From the NCBI GenBank assembly GCA_019739335.1, contig CP073261.1:2718001-2782000 (forward strand): a stretch of 64,000 bases of DNA. The letters are read 5' to 3'. Source of the DNA: Erythrobacter sp. Lineage in GTDB: Bacteria; Pseudomonadota; Alphaproteobacteria; Sphingomonadales; Sphingomonadaceae. The first letter of the stretch is position 1, and the number at the start of each line of letters is the position of its first letter. Positions 43,612 to 53,110 of the stretch are shown here, piece by piece. Both the position numbers and the translations under genes were made by a program. The notes beneath the pieces are model-generated. The model saw nothing but the letters and a program-made list of their open reading frames with translations, made no database searches and was not told where the DNA came from.

Positions 43612-43844
43612 ACTTTCAATCCTTTATGCCGAACGCGGCGAAGGTGCTTTTCGCTATCGGTTGGGTGCTGGGTATCGCGACCTTGATAGGGTCAGTAGCC
43701 ATCGGATCGTCGGGATTTGGTGGCCGCAACTTCATCGGCGCAATACTGATTGGTCTTACTGCTGCGATCAATGCCGCCGTCATTCCGTGGATCGGTGCTG
43801 CACTCATCTGGCGAGCTGACAAATTTCTGGAGAAGCCGGAATGA
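43608..43844 (+). CDS. small membrane protein between nuoG and nuoH
   Basis: A 78-residue protein with two hydrophobic segments (about 12-34 and 41-67) and a charged end ([11 protein letters not shown]). ATGA overlaps on both sides (with nuoG and nuoH) support translation. The sequence is somewhat A/T-richer than nuo genes. No family recognised; a small membrane-arm accessory protein is one possibility. Confidence 0.65.
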   Translation: MNFQSFMPNAAKVLFAIGWVLGIATLIGSVAIGSSGFGGRNFIGAILIGLTAAINAAVIPWIGAALIWRADKFLEKPE

Positions 43845-44986
43845 CCGAATTCTTCACCAATCTCGGCATGGCCCACGGCTGGGCGATGGTGGTCGGCTCG
43901 ATCGTCGGCATCCTGCTGATCGCTTTTCCGGTGATGCTCGCCGTCGCGATGGTCATCTATGTCGATCGCAAGGTGCTTGGCGCGGTTATGCTGCGGCGCG
44001 GGCCGAACGTGGTCGGGCCGTTCGGGCTGTTGCAAAGCTTTGCCGACGGGCTGAAGGTGTTCCTGCAGGAAACCATCATTCCCAGCGCGGCGAACAAGGG
44101 CATCTTCCTGCTCGCGCCGATCATCACTTTCACCGTGGCACTGGTGGCCTGGGCGGTGATCCCGTTCAGCGAGACCTGGGTGCTGGCGGATATCAATGTC
44201 GGCCTGCTGTACATTCTCGCGATCTCGTCGCTCTCGGTTTACGGGGTGACGATGGCGGGCTGGGCGAGCAATTCGAAGTACCCGTTCTTCTCCGCCATGC
44301 GCGCCGCTGCGCAGATGATTTCGTACGAAGTCTCGATCGGCTTCATCCTCGTCTGCGTGGTGCTGTTTGCGGGCACGTTCAACCTGAATGATATCGTGCG
44401 CGGGCAGCAAGCTTTCGCGGGTCCGATCAACGCCTATGTCGTCCACCCGCTGCTGTTCCCCATGTGGGTGCTGTTCTTCATCTCCAGCCTTGCGGAGACG
44501 CAGCGCGCGCCGTTCGACCTGCCCGAGGCGGAAAGCGAACTGGTGGCGGGCTATCAGACCGAATACAGTTCGATGGCCTTCGCGCTGTTCTGGCTGGGCG
44601 AATATGCCAACATCCTGCTGATGTGCTCGCTCAACACGCTGCTGTTCTTCGGCGGCTGGCTGCCTCCGCTGGACTGGGCACCGCTGTACTATGTGCCGGG
44701 TTTCGTGTGGTTCCTGCTGAAAACCTTCATGTTTTTCCTGATGTTCAGCTGGATCTGGGCGACCGTGCCGCGTTACCGCTATGACCAGCTGATGCGGCTG
44801 GGCTGGAAGGTGTTCCTGCCGATGAGCCTGCTGTTCGTGGTGCTGATTTCGGGCTGGCTGATGCTGACGAGGTATGGGGATAGCCAGACACAGATCGTTC
44901 ACCCCTACTCGGAAATCGTAGATGAAAACGGCGACATAGTCGAAGTGGTTCCGGGGCAACCTTACACCGTGAAAGTCGAAAGATGA
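43841..44986 (+). CDS. nuoH: NADH-quinone oxidoreductase subunit H
   Basis: Membrane subunit forming the quinone cavity and linking peripheral and membrane arms, 381 residues with about 8-9 helices. Signatures are [52 protein letters not shown], and [32 protein letters not shown]. The C terminus extends a short soluble tail after the last helix. Overlaps the next gene by ATGA. Confidence 0.97.
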   Translation: MTEFFTNLGMAHGWAMVVGSIVGILLIAFPVMLAVAMVIYVDRKVLGAVMLRRGPNVVGPFGLLQSFADGLKVFLQETIIPSAANKGIFLLAPIITFTVALVAWAVIPFSETWVLADINVGLLYILAISSLSVYGVTMAGWASNSKYPFFSAMRAAAQMISYEVSIGFILVCVVLFAGTFNLNDIVRGQQAFAGPINAYVVHPLLFPMWVLFFISSLAETQRAPFDLPEAESELVAGYQTEYSSMAFALFWLGEYANILLMCSLNTLLFFGGWLPPLDWAPLYYVPGFVWFLLKTFMFFLMFSWIWATVPRYRYDQLMRLGWKVFLPMSLLFVVLISGWLMLTRYGDSQTQIVHPYSEIVDENGDIVEVVPGQPYTVKVER

Positions 44987-45468
44987 CCGTCGCCCAACTC
45001 ATCAAATCCTTCACCCTCTGGGAATTCCTCAAGGCGCACGCGCTCACCTTGAAGTATTTCTTCAAGCCCAAGGCGACGATCAACTATCCCTTCGAGAAGA
45101 ACCCGCTGTCCCCGCGCTTTCGCGGCGAGCACGCGCTGCGCCGCTATCCCAATGGCGAGGAGCGGTGCATCGCCTGCAAGCTGTGCGAAGCGGTCTGCCC
45201 GGCGCTGGCGATCACCATCGAGAGCGAGCCGCGCAGCGACGGCAGCCGCCGCACCACGCGCTACGATATCGACATGACCAAGTGCATCTACTGCGGCTTC
45301 TGCCAGGAAGCCTGCCCCGTGGATGCCGTGGTCGAAGGGCCGAACTTCGAATACGCCACCGAAACGCGCGAGGAACTGCTCTACGACAAGGCCAAACTGC
45401 TGGCGAACGGGGACAAGTGGGAGCGGGCCATCGCCGCGAACCTTGAAGCCGATGCGCCGTATCGTTAA
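44983..45468 (+). CDS. nuoI: NADH-quinone oxidoreductase subunit I
   Basis: 23-kDa subunit with two [4Fe-4S] clusters (N6a, N6b), 161 residues. Both CxxCxxCxxxCP motifs are visible: [15 protein letters not shown] and [15 protein letters not shown]. An N-terminal amphipathic segment docks to the membrane arm. Start from the ATGA overlap with nuoH. Confidence 0.97.
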   Translation: MTVAQLIKSFTLWEFLKAHALTLKYFFKPKATINYPFEKNPLSPRFRGEHALRRYPNGEERCIACKLCEAVCPALAITIESEPRSDGSRRTTRYDIDMTKCIYCGFCQEACPVDAVVEGPNFEYATETREELLYDKAKLLANGDKWERAIAANLEADAPYR

Positions 45469-45498
45469 GCGCGCCGCGAGACTCAACGGGGATCACCT

Positions 45499-46116
45499 GT
45501 GACTGCATTTGCCTTCTACCTGTTTGCCGCGCTCGTCATCGCCTCCGGGGCCTTGACGGTGCTGGCGCGCAACCCGGTGCATTCGGTCCTCTGGCTGATC
45601 CTCGCCTTCTTCAACGCCGCCGGGCTGATGGTACTGGTGGGGGCGGAATTCATCGCGATGCTGCTGGTAATCGTTTACGTCGGCGCGGTGGCGGTGCTGT
45701 TCCTGTTCGTGGTGATGATGCTCAACATCGATTTCGCCGAACTGCGCGCCGGTTTCATGAAGAACGCCCCGCTGGGCGCGGCGATCGCGGTGGTACTGCT
45801 TGCGGAACTGGTGCTCGGCATTGGTGCCTATCGCGCGGGTGGCCTTGAGCTCGGCGTGCCGGATGGTAGCGCCGCGCCGCTGCTGGGTGAAAGCAATATC
45901 GAGAGCATCGGCGCGCTGCTCTACACCGAATACCTGTTCCTGTTCGAAACGGCGGGCATCATCCTGCTGGTGGCGATGATCGGCGCGATCGTGCTGACCC
46001 ACCGCGAAGGTCGCAGCCATCGCGGGCACCAGGACATCGCCAAACAGAACGCCCGTCGCCCGCAGGATGCAACCGTACTCAAGCGGCCCGAAGTCGGGCA
46101 GGGAGTCGAGCTATGA
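45499..46116 (+). CDS. nuoJ: NADH-quinone oxidoreductase subunit J
   Basis: Membrane-arm subunit J, 205 residues with five helices. Conserved segments are [54 protein letters not shown]. Uses a GTG at 45499 with GGGGAT upstream. The C-terminal hydrophilic tail ([16 protein letters not shown]) is typical. It overlaps nuoK by ATGA. Confidence 0.96.
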   Translation: MTAFAFYLFAALVIASGALTVLARNPVHSVLWLILAFFNAAGLMVLVGAEFIAMLLVIVYVGAVAVLFLFVVMMLNIDFAELRAGFMKNAPLGAAIAVVLLAELVLGIGAYRAGGLELGVPDGSAAPLLGESNIESIGALLYTEYLFLFETAGIILLVAMIGAIVLTHREGRSHRGHQDIAKQNARRPQDATVLKRPEVGQGVEL

Positions 46117-46418
46117 TCGGCATCGAACATTATCTTGTCGTCAGCTCGATCCTGTTCGTGCTGGGGGTGCTCGGCATTTTCATGAACCGCAAGAATGTGA
46201 TCGTGGTGCTGATGGCGATTGAATTGATTCTGCTGTCCGTAAACCTCAATCTGGTGGCCTTCAGCGCCTATCTCGGGGACCTGACGGGGCAGATTTTCGC
46301 CATGTTCGTGCTGACCGTGGCAGCGGGCGAGGCGGCCATCGGGTTGGCGATCCTGGTAATTTACTTCCGTTCGCGCGGCACGATCGCGGTGGACGATGTC
46401 AACCGGATGAAGGGGTGA
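46113..46418 (+). CDS. nuoK: NADH-quinone oxidoreductase subunit K
   Basis: Small MrpC-like subunit, 101 residues, three helices; the two conserved glutamates lie in [18 protein letters not shown] and [19 protein letters not shown]. Start from the overlap with nuoJ. It is followed by an inverted repeat before nuoL, the only repeat interruption of the membrane-arm genes. Confidence 0.97.
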   Translation: MIGIEHYLVVSSILFVLGVLGIFMNRKNVIVVLMAIELILLSVNLNLVAFSAYLGDLTGQIFAMFVLTVAAGEAAIGLAILVIYFRSRGTIAVDDVNRMKG

Positions 46419-46440
46419 TGGTTGTGCTGCATCGCAAGTC

Positions 46441-46529
46441 CCCCTCCCGCTTGCGGGAGGGGTTAGGGGTGGGCCTGAGTGGCACGCCCGGACTGGCCCA
46501 CCCCCGGCCCCTCCCGCCAGCGGGAGGGG
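46441..46529. repeat. 89-bp GC-rich inverted repeat, copy 2 (supplies nuoL ribosome site)
   Basis: Two 37-nt arms (46441-46477 and 46493-46529) with 15-nt loop, matching copy 1 at 22322-22410 in arm length, loop length and order. It ends in GGGAGGGG, followed by AGTC and the nuoL ATG, exactly as copy 1 is followed by AGTT and the era ATG. The left end in both copies is preceded by CAAGTC/CAAGTC-like bases. Confidence 0.85.
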
Positions 46530-46533
46530 AGTC

Positions 46534-48603
46534 ATGAGCCAAACCTTTATCCTCATCATCGTATTCGCCCCCTTGCTGGCGGCGATCATCGCCGGGCTGG
46601 GCAACCGGATGCTCGGCAATGTTGTCGCGAAGGCCATCACCACCGGTGCGCTGTTCCTCGCCTGCGGGCTGAGCTGGCCGATCTTCCTCGGCTTCCTCAA
46701 TGGCAGCGAGACCGCCACCGTGGTCCCGGTGATGAAGTGGGTCGAAAGCGGCGCGATGAGTTTCGACTGGGCGCTGCGGGTCGATACGCTTACCGCGATC
46801 ATGCTGGTGGTGATCACCAGCGTTTCCGCGCTCGTCCACCTCTATAGCTGGGGCTACATGAACGAAGACCCGGACCAGCCGCGCTTCTTCGCTTACCTCT
46901 CGCTATTCACCTTCGCCATGCTGATGCTGGTGACCGCCGACAACCTGGTGCAGATGTTCTTCGGCTGGGAAGGCGTGGGCCTCGCCAGCTACCTGCTGAT
47001 CGGTTTCTGGTTCAAGAAACCCAGCGCCAATGCCGCCGCGATCAAGGCCTTCGTGGTCAACCGCGTGGGCGATCTGGGCTTCATGCTCGGCATTTTCGGC
47101 ACCTTCCTGGTGTTCCAGACGACCAGCATTCCTGAAATCCTCGCCGCCGCTCCGGCGATGCAGGGGGCCAGTACCATCGGCTTCATGGGCATGCGCGTCG
47201 ATACGATGACAGTGCTCTGCATCCTCCTGTTCATCGGCGCGATGGGCAAGTCTGCGCAGCTTGGCCTGCACACCTGGCTGCCCGACGCGATGGAAGGGCC
47301 GACCCCGGTTTCCGCGCTGATCCACGCGGCGACGATGGTGACCGCAGGCGTATTCATGGTCTGCCGCCTTTCACCGATGTTCGAAGCCGCGCCAGCCGCG
47401 CTGGGTTTCGTCACGGTGATCGGGGCGGCGACCTGCTTCTTCGCCGCCACCATCGGCACCACGCAGTGGGACATCAAGCGGGTGATCGCCTATTCGACCT
47501 GCTCGCAGCTTGGTTACATGTTCTTCGCGGCCGGTGTCGGCGCCTATGGCGCGGCGATGTTCCACCTGTTCACCCACGCCTTCTTCAAGGCGCTGCTGTT
47601 CCTTGGCGCGGGTTCGGTGATTCACGCGATGCACCACGAACAGGATATGCGGTTCTACGGCGGGCTGCGGAAGGAAATTCCGTTTACGTTCTGGGCGATG
47701 ATGGCGGGGACGCTGGCGATCACCGGGGTGGGGATCTATCACCTCGGCGCAGGCTTCGCGGGCTTCTGGTCGAAGGATGCGATCCTTGAAGTCGCCTATG
47801 CCGCCAACGGCAGCTTCTCCTATACGGCGTTCTGGCTGGGCACGATTGCTGCGCTGCTGACCAGTTTCTACAGCTGGCGGCTGATGTTCCTCACGTTCTG
47901 GGGGAAGCCGCGCTGGGCGCAATCGGAGCATATCCAGCACGCGCTGCATCACGGGCATGACACGCCGGAGGAACACAATCCTGCCTCGCAGGAGGATGCC
48001 GGTCACGATGCAACCCATTCCGTTCCCGATCCCGCGCATCACGAAGGTACCGGCGGCTATCACCCGCACGAAAGCCCGTGGACCATGCTGGTGCCGCTCG
48101 TCTTGCTGAGCATAGGCGCGGTGTTTGCTGGGCAGGTGTTCCACGATGCCTTCCTCGACAGTGAAGCGTTCTGGGCCGGCTCGATCGCCTATAACGCGGG
48201 ACTGATGCACGCGATGCACGAGGTGCCCTATCTGGTGAAGTATGCGGCTTTCATCGTCATGGTGATCGGCCTGCTCGGCGCGATCTACGCTTACCTGATC
48301 CGCCCCGATGTCCCGGCAAAGGTGGTCGAGCAGCTCGGCCCGATCCACACCTTCGTTTACCGCAAGTGGATGTTCGACGAGCTCTACCACTACCTCTTCG
48401 TCGTCCCCGCCTTCTGGCTCGGTCGCCTGTTCTGGAAGCAGGGTGACGAAGGCATCATCAACCGCTTCGGCCCCGATGGCGCGGCCTGGGCGGTGATGCA
48501 GGGTTCGGTGATCGCCAAGCGCTTCCAGTCCGGTTTTCTTACGAGTTACGCCCTGATCATGCTTATCGGCCTTGTCGCCGCCATCACCTGGGTGCTGTTC
48601 TGA
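46534..48603 (+). CDS. nuoL: NADH-quinone oxidoreductase subunit L
   Basis: Antiporter-like proton-pumping subunit with a long C-terminal lateral helix, 689 residues. Conserved elements include [50 protein letters not shown] and [19 protein letters not shown]. Residues ~466-513 form a hydrophilic insert with 12 histidines. The SD comes from the preceding inverted repeat. The stop overlaps nuoM by TGATG. Confidence 0.97.
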   Translation: MSQTFILIIVFAPLLAAIIAGLGNRMLGNVVAKAITTGALFLACGLSWPIFLGFLNGSETATVVPVMKWVESGAMSFDWALRVDTLTAIMLVVITSVSALVHLYSWGYMNEDPDQPRFFAYLSLFTFAMLMLVTADNLVQMFFGWEGVGLASYLLIGFWFKKPSANAAAIKAFVVNRVGDLGFMLGIFGTFLVFQTTSIPEILAAAPAMQGASTIGFMGMRVDTMTVLCILLFIGAMGKSAQLGLHTWLPDAMEGPTPVSALIHAATMVTAGVFMVCRLSPMFEAAPAALGFVTVIGAATCFFAATIGTTQWDIKRVIAYSTCSQLGYMFFAAGVGAYGAAMFHLFTHAFFKALLFLGAGSVIHAMHHEQDMRFYGGLRKEIPFTFWAMMAGTLAITGVGIYHLGAGFAGFWSKDAILEVAYAANGSFSYTAFWLGTIAALLTSFYSWRLMFLTFWGKPRWAQSEHIQHALHHGHDTPEEHNPASQEDAGHDATHSVPDPAHHEGTGGYHPHESPWTMLVPLVLLSIGAVFAGQVFHDAFLDSEAFWAGSIAYNAGLMHAMHEVPYLVKYAAFIVMVIGLLGAIYAYLIRPDVPAKVVEQLGPIHTFVYRKWMFDELYHYLFVVPAFWLGRLFWKQGDEGIINRFGPDGAAWAVMQGSVIAKRFQSGFLTSYALIMLIGLVAAITWVLF

Positions 48604-50132
48604 TGGGCGGCTTCCCGATCCTTTCCGCCATGCTGGCAGTGCCGTTGCTCGGCGCGATCGCGTGCCTGTTCCTGAGCGCTTCATCGGCGCGACTGGTGGC
48701 GCTGGTGGCAACTCTGGCCAACCTCGTCCTCGGCGTGGTGCTGTGGCTGAACTACGACATCGGCGGCGCGCAGTGGCAGTTCCAGGAATACCACGCGATA
48801 TTCGCGGGTTTTGCCTATGCGCTTGGCATTGATGGCATCGCGCTGATGCTCATCATGCTCAGCGTATTCCTGATGCCGATCTGCATCGGCGCGAGCTGGA
48901 CGTCGATCACCAAGCGTGTCGGCGAATACATGGCCGCCTTCCTGTTCATGGAAGTGCTGATGATCGGCGTGTTCGCCGCGCAGGACCTGTTCCTGTTCTA
49001 CATCTTCTTCGAAGCCGGGCTGATCCCGATGTACCTTATCATCGGCGTCTGGGGCGGGGACAACCGGATTTACGCCAGCTACAAGTTCTTCCTCTACACG
49101 CTGCTGGGATCGGTGCTGATGCTGATCGCCATGCTGTGGATGGCGAACGTCTCTGGCACGACGTACATTCCGTACCTGATGGAATACGACTTTGCCGCCG
49201 GGGCGCAGACCTGGCTGTGGCTGGCCTTCTTCGCCAGCTTCGCGGTGAAGATGCCGATGTGGCCGGTCCACACCTGGCTCCCCGATGCCCACGTTCAAGC
49301 ACCCACAGCAGGTTCGGTGATCCTTGCCGGCGTGCTGCTGAAGCTGGGCGGATACGGGTTCATCCGGTTCAGCCTGCCGATGTTCCCCGATGCCAGCGCG
49401 CAGTTCGTGTGGCTGATCTGGGGGCTGAGCATGATCGCGGTGGTTGCCACCAGCCTGATCGCGCTGGTCCAGCACGATATGAAGAAGCTGATCGCCTATT
49501 CCTCCGTCGCGCACATGGCGATCGTGACGGTGGGACTGTTCGCCTTCAACGTGCAGGGGCTCGAAGGGGCGATGATGGTGATGCTGGGCCACGGGCTTGT
49601 CTCGGGCGCGCTGTTCCTCTGCGTCGGCGTGATCTACGACCGGTTGCACACCCGCGAGATCGCCCGTTACGGCGGCCTTTCGATCAACATGCCCGCCTAC
49701 GCCACGCTGTTCCTGCTGTTCACCATGGCCAGCGTCGGCCTGCCGGGAACGAGCAATTTCGTCGGCGAATTCCTCGCATTGGCAGGCATTTACCAGGTCA
49801 ACAGCTGGGTCGCCTTCGTCTGCACCACCGGCATCATTCTGGGCGCAGCCTACATGCTCTACCTTTACCGCCGGGTGGCCTTCGGGCCGCAGGTGAATGC
49901 CGATACTGCCGCCATGCCTGACCTGTCGCTGCGCGAATACCTGCTGCTCGGCCCGATTGCGGCGGCAGTGCTGTGGATGGGGGTCTATCCCGAGAGTTTC
50001 CTTGCCCCGATGCGCGCCGATATCGCGCTGCTCGATGCAAGGCTTGCCGATGCCGCGCCGGAGAGCGATGCGCAGCTGGTGGTGGGTGAGCCCGTGCAAA
50101 CCGAAGAAGCCGCGCACGGGGGAGCGCACTGA
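48603..50132 (+). CDS. nuoM: NADH-quinone oxidoreductase subunit M
   Basis: Second antiporter-like proton-pumping subunit, 509 residues and about 14 helices. Conserved: FFEAGLIPMYLIIGVWGG, MPMWPVHTWLPDAHVQAPTAGSVILAGVLLKLGGYG, and SVAHMAIVTVGLFAF, MLGHGLVSGALFLCVGV. Complete. TGATG overlaps on both sides tie it to nuoL and nuoN. Confidence 0.97.
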   Translation: MGGFPILSAMLAVPLLGAIACLFLSASSARLVALVATLANLVLGVVLWLNYDIGGAQWQFQEYHAIFAGFAYALGIDGIALMLIMLSVFLMPICIGASWTSITKRVGEYMAAFLFMEVLMIGVFAAQDLFLFYIFFEAGLIPMYLIIGVWGGDNRIYASYKFFLYTLLGSVLMLIAMLWMANVSGTTYIPYLMEYDFAAGAQTWLWLAFFASFAVKMPMWPVHTWLPDAHVQAPTAGSVILAGVLLKLGGYGFIRFSLPMFPDASAQFVWLIWGLSMIAVVATSLIALVQHDMKKLIAYSSVAHMAIVTVGLFAFNVQGLEGAMMVMLGHGLVSGALFLCVGVIYDRLHTREIARYGGLSINMPAYATLFLLFTMASVGLPGTSNFVGEFLALAGIYQVNSWVAFVCTTGIILGAAYMLYLYRRVAFGPQVNADTAAMPDLSLREYLLLGPIAAAVLWMGVYPESFLAPMRADIALLDARLADAAPESDAQLVVGEPVQTEEAAHGGAH

Positions 50133-51595
50133 TGGACTACGCCACTTCCCTCGGCCTGATTGCGCCGGAAATCATCCTGTCCTTGACCGGTCTCGTCATG
50201 CTGCTCTTCGCCGCCTGGGCGGGGGACAAGCTCGCCAGCACGATCAGCATTTGCTGCGCCATCGCGCTGGGCGGCGCCTTCGCATTGGTCGCGCCGTCGG
50301 TATGCGCCGGTGCGAGCGGGCCGGATACGCTGGCCTTCGCCGGCCAGTTCCGCGCCGATGCTTTCGCCGGGCTAGCCAAGCTGATGATCTACGCCGCCAG
50401 CGGTGCGGCGCTGATGGTCGCCCCGCGCTTCTTCGACCGGATCGGGGCGATGCGCGCCGAATATCCGATCCTGATCCTGTTCGCTGCACTGGGTATGAGC
50501 ATCATGGTTTCGGCCACCGATCTCATTACGCTCTACATCGGCCTCGAACTGCAATCGCTTAGCGCCTACGTGCTGGCCTCGTTCCTGCGCGATGATGACC
50601 GCTCCGCCGAGGCCGGGCTCAAGTACTTCGTGCTCGGCGCGCTCGCCAGCGGCATCCTGCTGTTCGGCATGAGCCTCGTTTACGGCTTCACCGGCACCAC
50701 CAATTTCGGCGGGATCGCGGTGGCCGTATCCGGCGGGCTCAACATGGGGATGCTGTTCGGGCTGATCTTCATGCTGTCTGGTCTCGCCTTCAAGATCAGC
50801 GCCGCGCCATTCCATATGTGGACGCCCGACGTCTATCAGGGCGCGCCCACCCCGGTGACGATGTTCTTCGCCAGCGCGCCCAAGGTCGCCGCCGTCGTGC
50901 TGCTGACGCGAGTGAGCATGGAAGCCTTCGGAACGCAGGTGGATGCATGGCGGCAAGTGGTGATCGCCGCCGCGCTGCTCTCCATCGTGATCGGCGCGCT
51001 TGGTGCGATCGGGCAGGACAACCTGAAGCGGCTGCTCGCCTATTCCTCGATCAACAACGTCGGCTTCATCCTGATCGGGCTCGCCGCCGGGACGGTCGCC
51101 GGGGCGAGTGCCATGCTTGTCTATCTGGCGATCTACGTGGTGATGACGATCGGCAGTTTCGTGGCAGTGCTGCTGCTGCGCGATGCCGAGGGCAACCAGC
51201 TGGAAGCCGTGTCCGACCTCGCGGGCCTGTCCACCACGCGTCCGGCAATCGCCTGGAGCCTGATGGCGCTGATGTTCAGCCTTGCCGGCATCCCTCCCCT
51301 GTTCGGCTTCTGGGGCAAGTTCGTCGTGTTCCAGGCAGCGGTGGAGGCAGACCTGTTGGCGCTAGCCGCCATCGGTATCGCTGCAAGCGTGATCGGCGCG
51401 TTCTATTATATCAAGATCGTCAAGGTGATGTTCTTCGATGCGCCTGCCGATACGGTGAAGGGTGAGGGCGATGTCCCCCACTGGGCGCTGCTGCTGATCT
51501 GCGCCGTGATCCTCTCGCCGCTCGGCTATCTGCTGACCGTGTGGCTGGGCGATCTGGCGGACATGGCGGCGGCATCGCTGATGCTTCCCGTCTGA
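50132..51595 (+). CDS. nuoN: NADH-quinone oxidoreductase subunit N
   Basis: Third antiporter-like subunit, 487 residues. TDLITLYIGLELQSLSAYVLASFLRDD, AEAGLKYFVLGALASGILLFGMSLVYG, FHMWTPDVYQGAPTPVTMFFASAPK and LKRLLAYSSINNVGF are diagnostic. It completes the 14-subunit set nuoA-N. Ten bases later birA begins. Confidence 0.97.
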   Translation: MDYATSLGLIAPEIILSLTGLVMLLFAAWAGDKLASTISICCAIALGGAFALVAPSVCAGASGPDTLAFAGQFRADAFAGLAKLMIYAASGAALMVAPRFFDRIGAMRAEYPILILFAALGMSIMVSATDLITLYIGLELQSLSAYVLASFLRDDDRSAEAGLKYFVLGALASGILLFGMSLVYGFTGTTNFGGIAVAVSGGLNMGMLFGLIFMLSGLAFKISAAPFHMWTPDVYQGAPTPVTMFFASAPKVAAVVLLTRVSMEAFGTQVDAWRQVVIAAALLSIVIGALGAIGQDNLKRLLAYSSINNVGFILIGLAAGTVAGASAMLVYLAIYVVMTIGSFVAVLLLRDAEGNQLEAVSDLAGLSTTRPAIAWSLMALMFSLAGIPPLFGFWGKFVVFQAAVEADLLALAAIGIAASVIGAFYYIKIVKVMFFDAPADTVKGEGDVPHWALLLICAVILSPLGYLLTVWLGDLADMAAASLMLPV

Positions 51596-51605
51596 CGGGC
51601 TGAAC

Positions 51606-52322
51606 TTGATCGAAGTAGTCTCCGAAACCGGCAGCACCAGTGCCGATCTGCTGGCGCGACTGCGCTCAGGCGAGCGGCTCGCCGAAGGTGACTGGCTGGT
51701 CGCTGACCGGCAGAGTGCGGGTAAGGGCAGGCAAGGGCGCGCGTGGATCGATGCTCCGGGCAACTTCATGGGCTCCACTGTGGTGCGGCTTTACCCGCAG
51801 GATCCTTCACCCGCGACTTTGAGTCTGGTTGCTGCGCTGGCGGTGTATGAAGCCGTTCTGCCCCGCCTTGCGAATCCATCGGCCTTGCAACTCAAGTGGC
51901 CCAATGACCTCATGCTCGATCGTGCCAAGCTGAGCGGCATCCTGCTCGAACGCGAGGGAGACTATGCGGTGATCGGAATCGGCGTAAACCTCGCCGCCGC
52001 GCCACTGGTGGAGGGGCGTACGGTGGGATCGCTGGCCAGCAGCGGCCCTGCTCCTGCACGCGACGCCTTCGCCGCCGATCTGGCCGCGCAGATGGCCACC
52101 GAAGTGCGGCGCTGGCGCGAGTTCGGTATTGGGCCGATCCTCAACCGCTGGCGCGCCGCAGCACATCCACCGGGCACTTTGCTCACCCTCCAAGAGTCCG
52201 ATGGCACGTCAACGCGCGGCACATTTGATTCAATCGGCGACGACGGCACGCTGCACCTGCGTTTGCCGGATGGCTCCACCCGTGCCATTCACGCGGGCGA
52301 TGTAATGCTGGAGGATGGCTGA
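51606..52322 (+). CDS. birA: biotin--[acetyl-CoA-carboxylase] ligase
   Basis: Attaches biotin to the carboxyl-carrier protein of acetyl-CoA carboxylase. It is 238 residues, the short monofunctional form without an N-terminal DNA-binding domain, so not a repressor. Motifs: [11 protein letters not shown], the biotinoyl-AMP loop [21 protein letters not shown] and [11 protein letters not shown] start at 51606. Located after nuoN, the usual place in alphaproteobacteria. Confidence 0.95.
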   Translation: MIEVVSETGSTSADLLARLRSGERLAEGDWLVADRQSAGKGRQGRAWIDAPGNFMGSTVVRLYPQDPSPATLSLVAALAVYEAVLPRLANPSALQLKWPNDLMLDRAKLSGILLEREGDYAVIGIGVNLAAAPLVEGRTVGSLASSGPAPARDAFAADLAAQMATEVRRWREFGIGPILNRWRAAAHPPGTLLTLQESDGTSTRGTFDSIGDDGTLHLRLPDGSTRAIHAGDVMLEDG

Positions 52323-53110
52323 TGCTGCTGGCGGTCGATGTCGGGAACACCAATGTCGTTTTCGCCCTGTTCGAGGGTGAGGATATGCGCGCCCGCTGGC
52401 GCATCGCCACCGACCCGCGCCGCACGGGTGATGAGTATGCCGTCTGGCTTATCCAGTTGCTGGCGATTGAGAAGATCGAGCGCGCCGCAATCGACCGGAT
52501 CATCTTTTCGTCGGTTGTTCCGCGCGCCGATCATAACCTTACCGTGCTGGCGCAGAAGTATTTCGGCGTCGAGCCGCTGTTTGCCGGACAGGGCGCGGCG
52601 GCGTGGGATTTCGCCATCGATGTTGAGCAGCCGCACACGCTGGGGGCGGATCGCGCGGTGAATTGCATCGCGGCGCACGCGCTTGTGGGCGGGGACATGA
52701 TCGTCGTCGATTTCGGCACGGCTACCAAGTTCGAAGTGGTCGATTACACCGGGGCCTACAAGGGCGGGATCATCGCGCCGGGCATCAACCTCTCGCTCGA
52801 TGCGCTGGTGGGCAACACCGCCAAGCTGCCGCGCATCGCCATCCGCGCGCCCGACAGCGCCAGCGTGATCGGGCGCAATACCGAGGACCAGATGCTGATC
52901 GGGGTGTTCTGGGGCTACGTGGCGATGATGGAAGGGCTGATAGCGCGCATGAAAGCCGAAATAGCCCGCCCGGTAACGGTTGTAGCAACCGGCGGGCTCG
53001 CCATATTGTTCGATGAGAAAACCGACATTTTCGATCGGGTTGATGCCGATCTGACCATCCGCGGCCTGCAAATCCTTGCAGACCGGGTGGCCGCGCGGCC
53101 AGGAGCATAA
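52322..53110 (+). CDS. coaX: type III pantothenate kinase
   Basis: Catalyses the first step of coenzyme A synthesis. It is 262 residues of the ASKHA fold: phosphate-1 [14 protein letters not shown] at the N terminus, [25 protein letters not shown] and [36 protein letters not shown] overlap with birA and TAATG overlap with rnj mark tight coupling. Confidence 0.96.
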   Translation: MLLAVDVGNTNVVFALFEGEDMRARWRIATDPRRTGDEYAVWLIQLLAIEKIERAAIDRIIFSSVVPRADHNLTVLAQKYFGVEPLFAGQGAAAWDFAIDVEQPHTLGADRAVNCIAAHALVGGDMIVVDFGTATKFEVVDYTGAYKGGIIAPGINLSLDALVGNTAKLPRIAIRAPDSASVIGRNTEDQMLIGVFWGYVAMMEGLIARMKAEIARPVTVVATGGLAILFDEKTDIFDRVDADLTIRGLQILADRVAARPGA

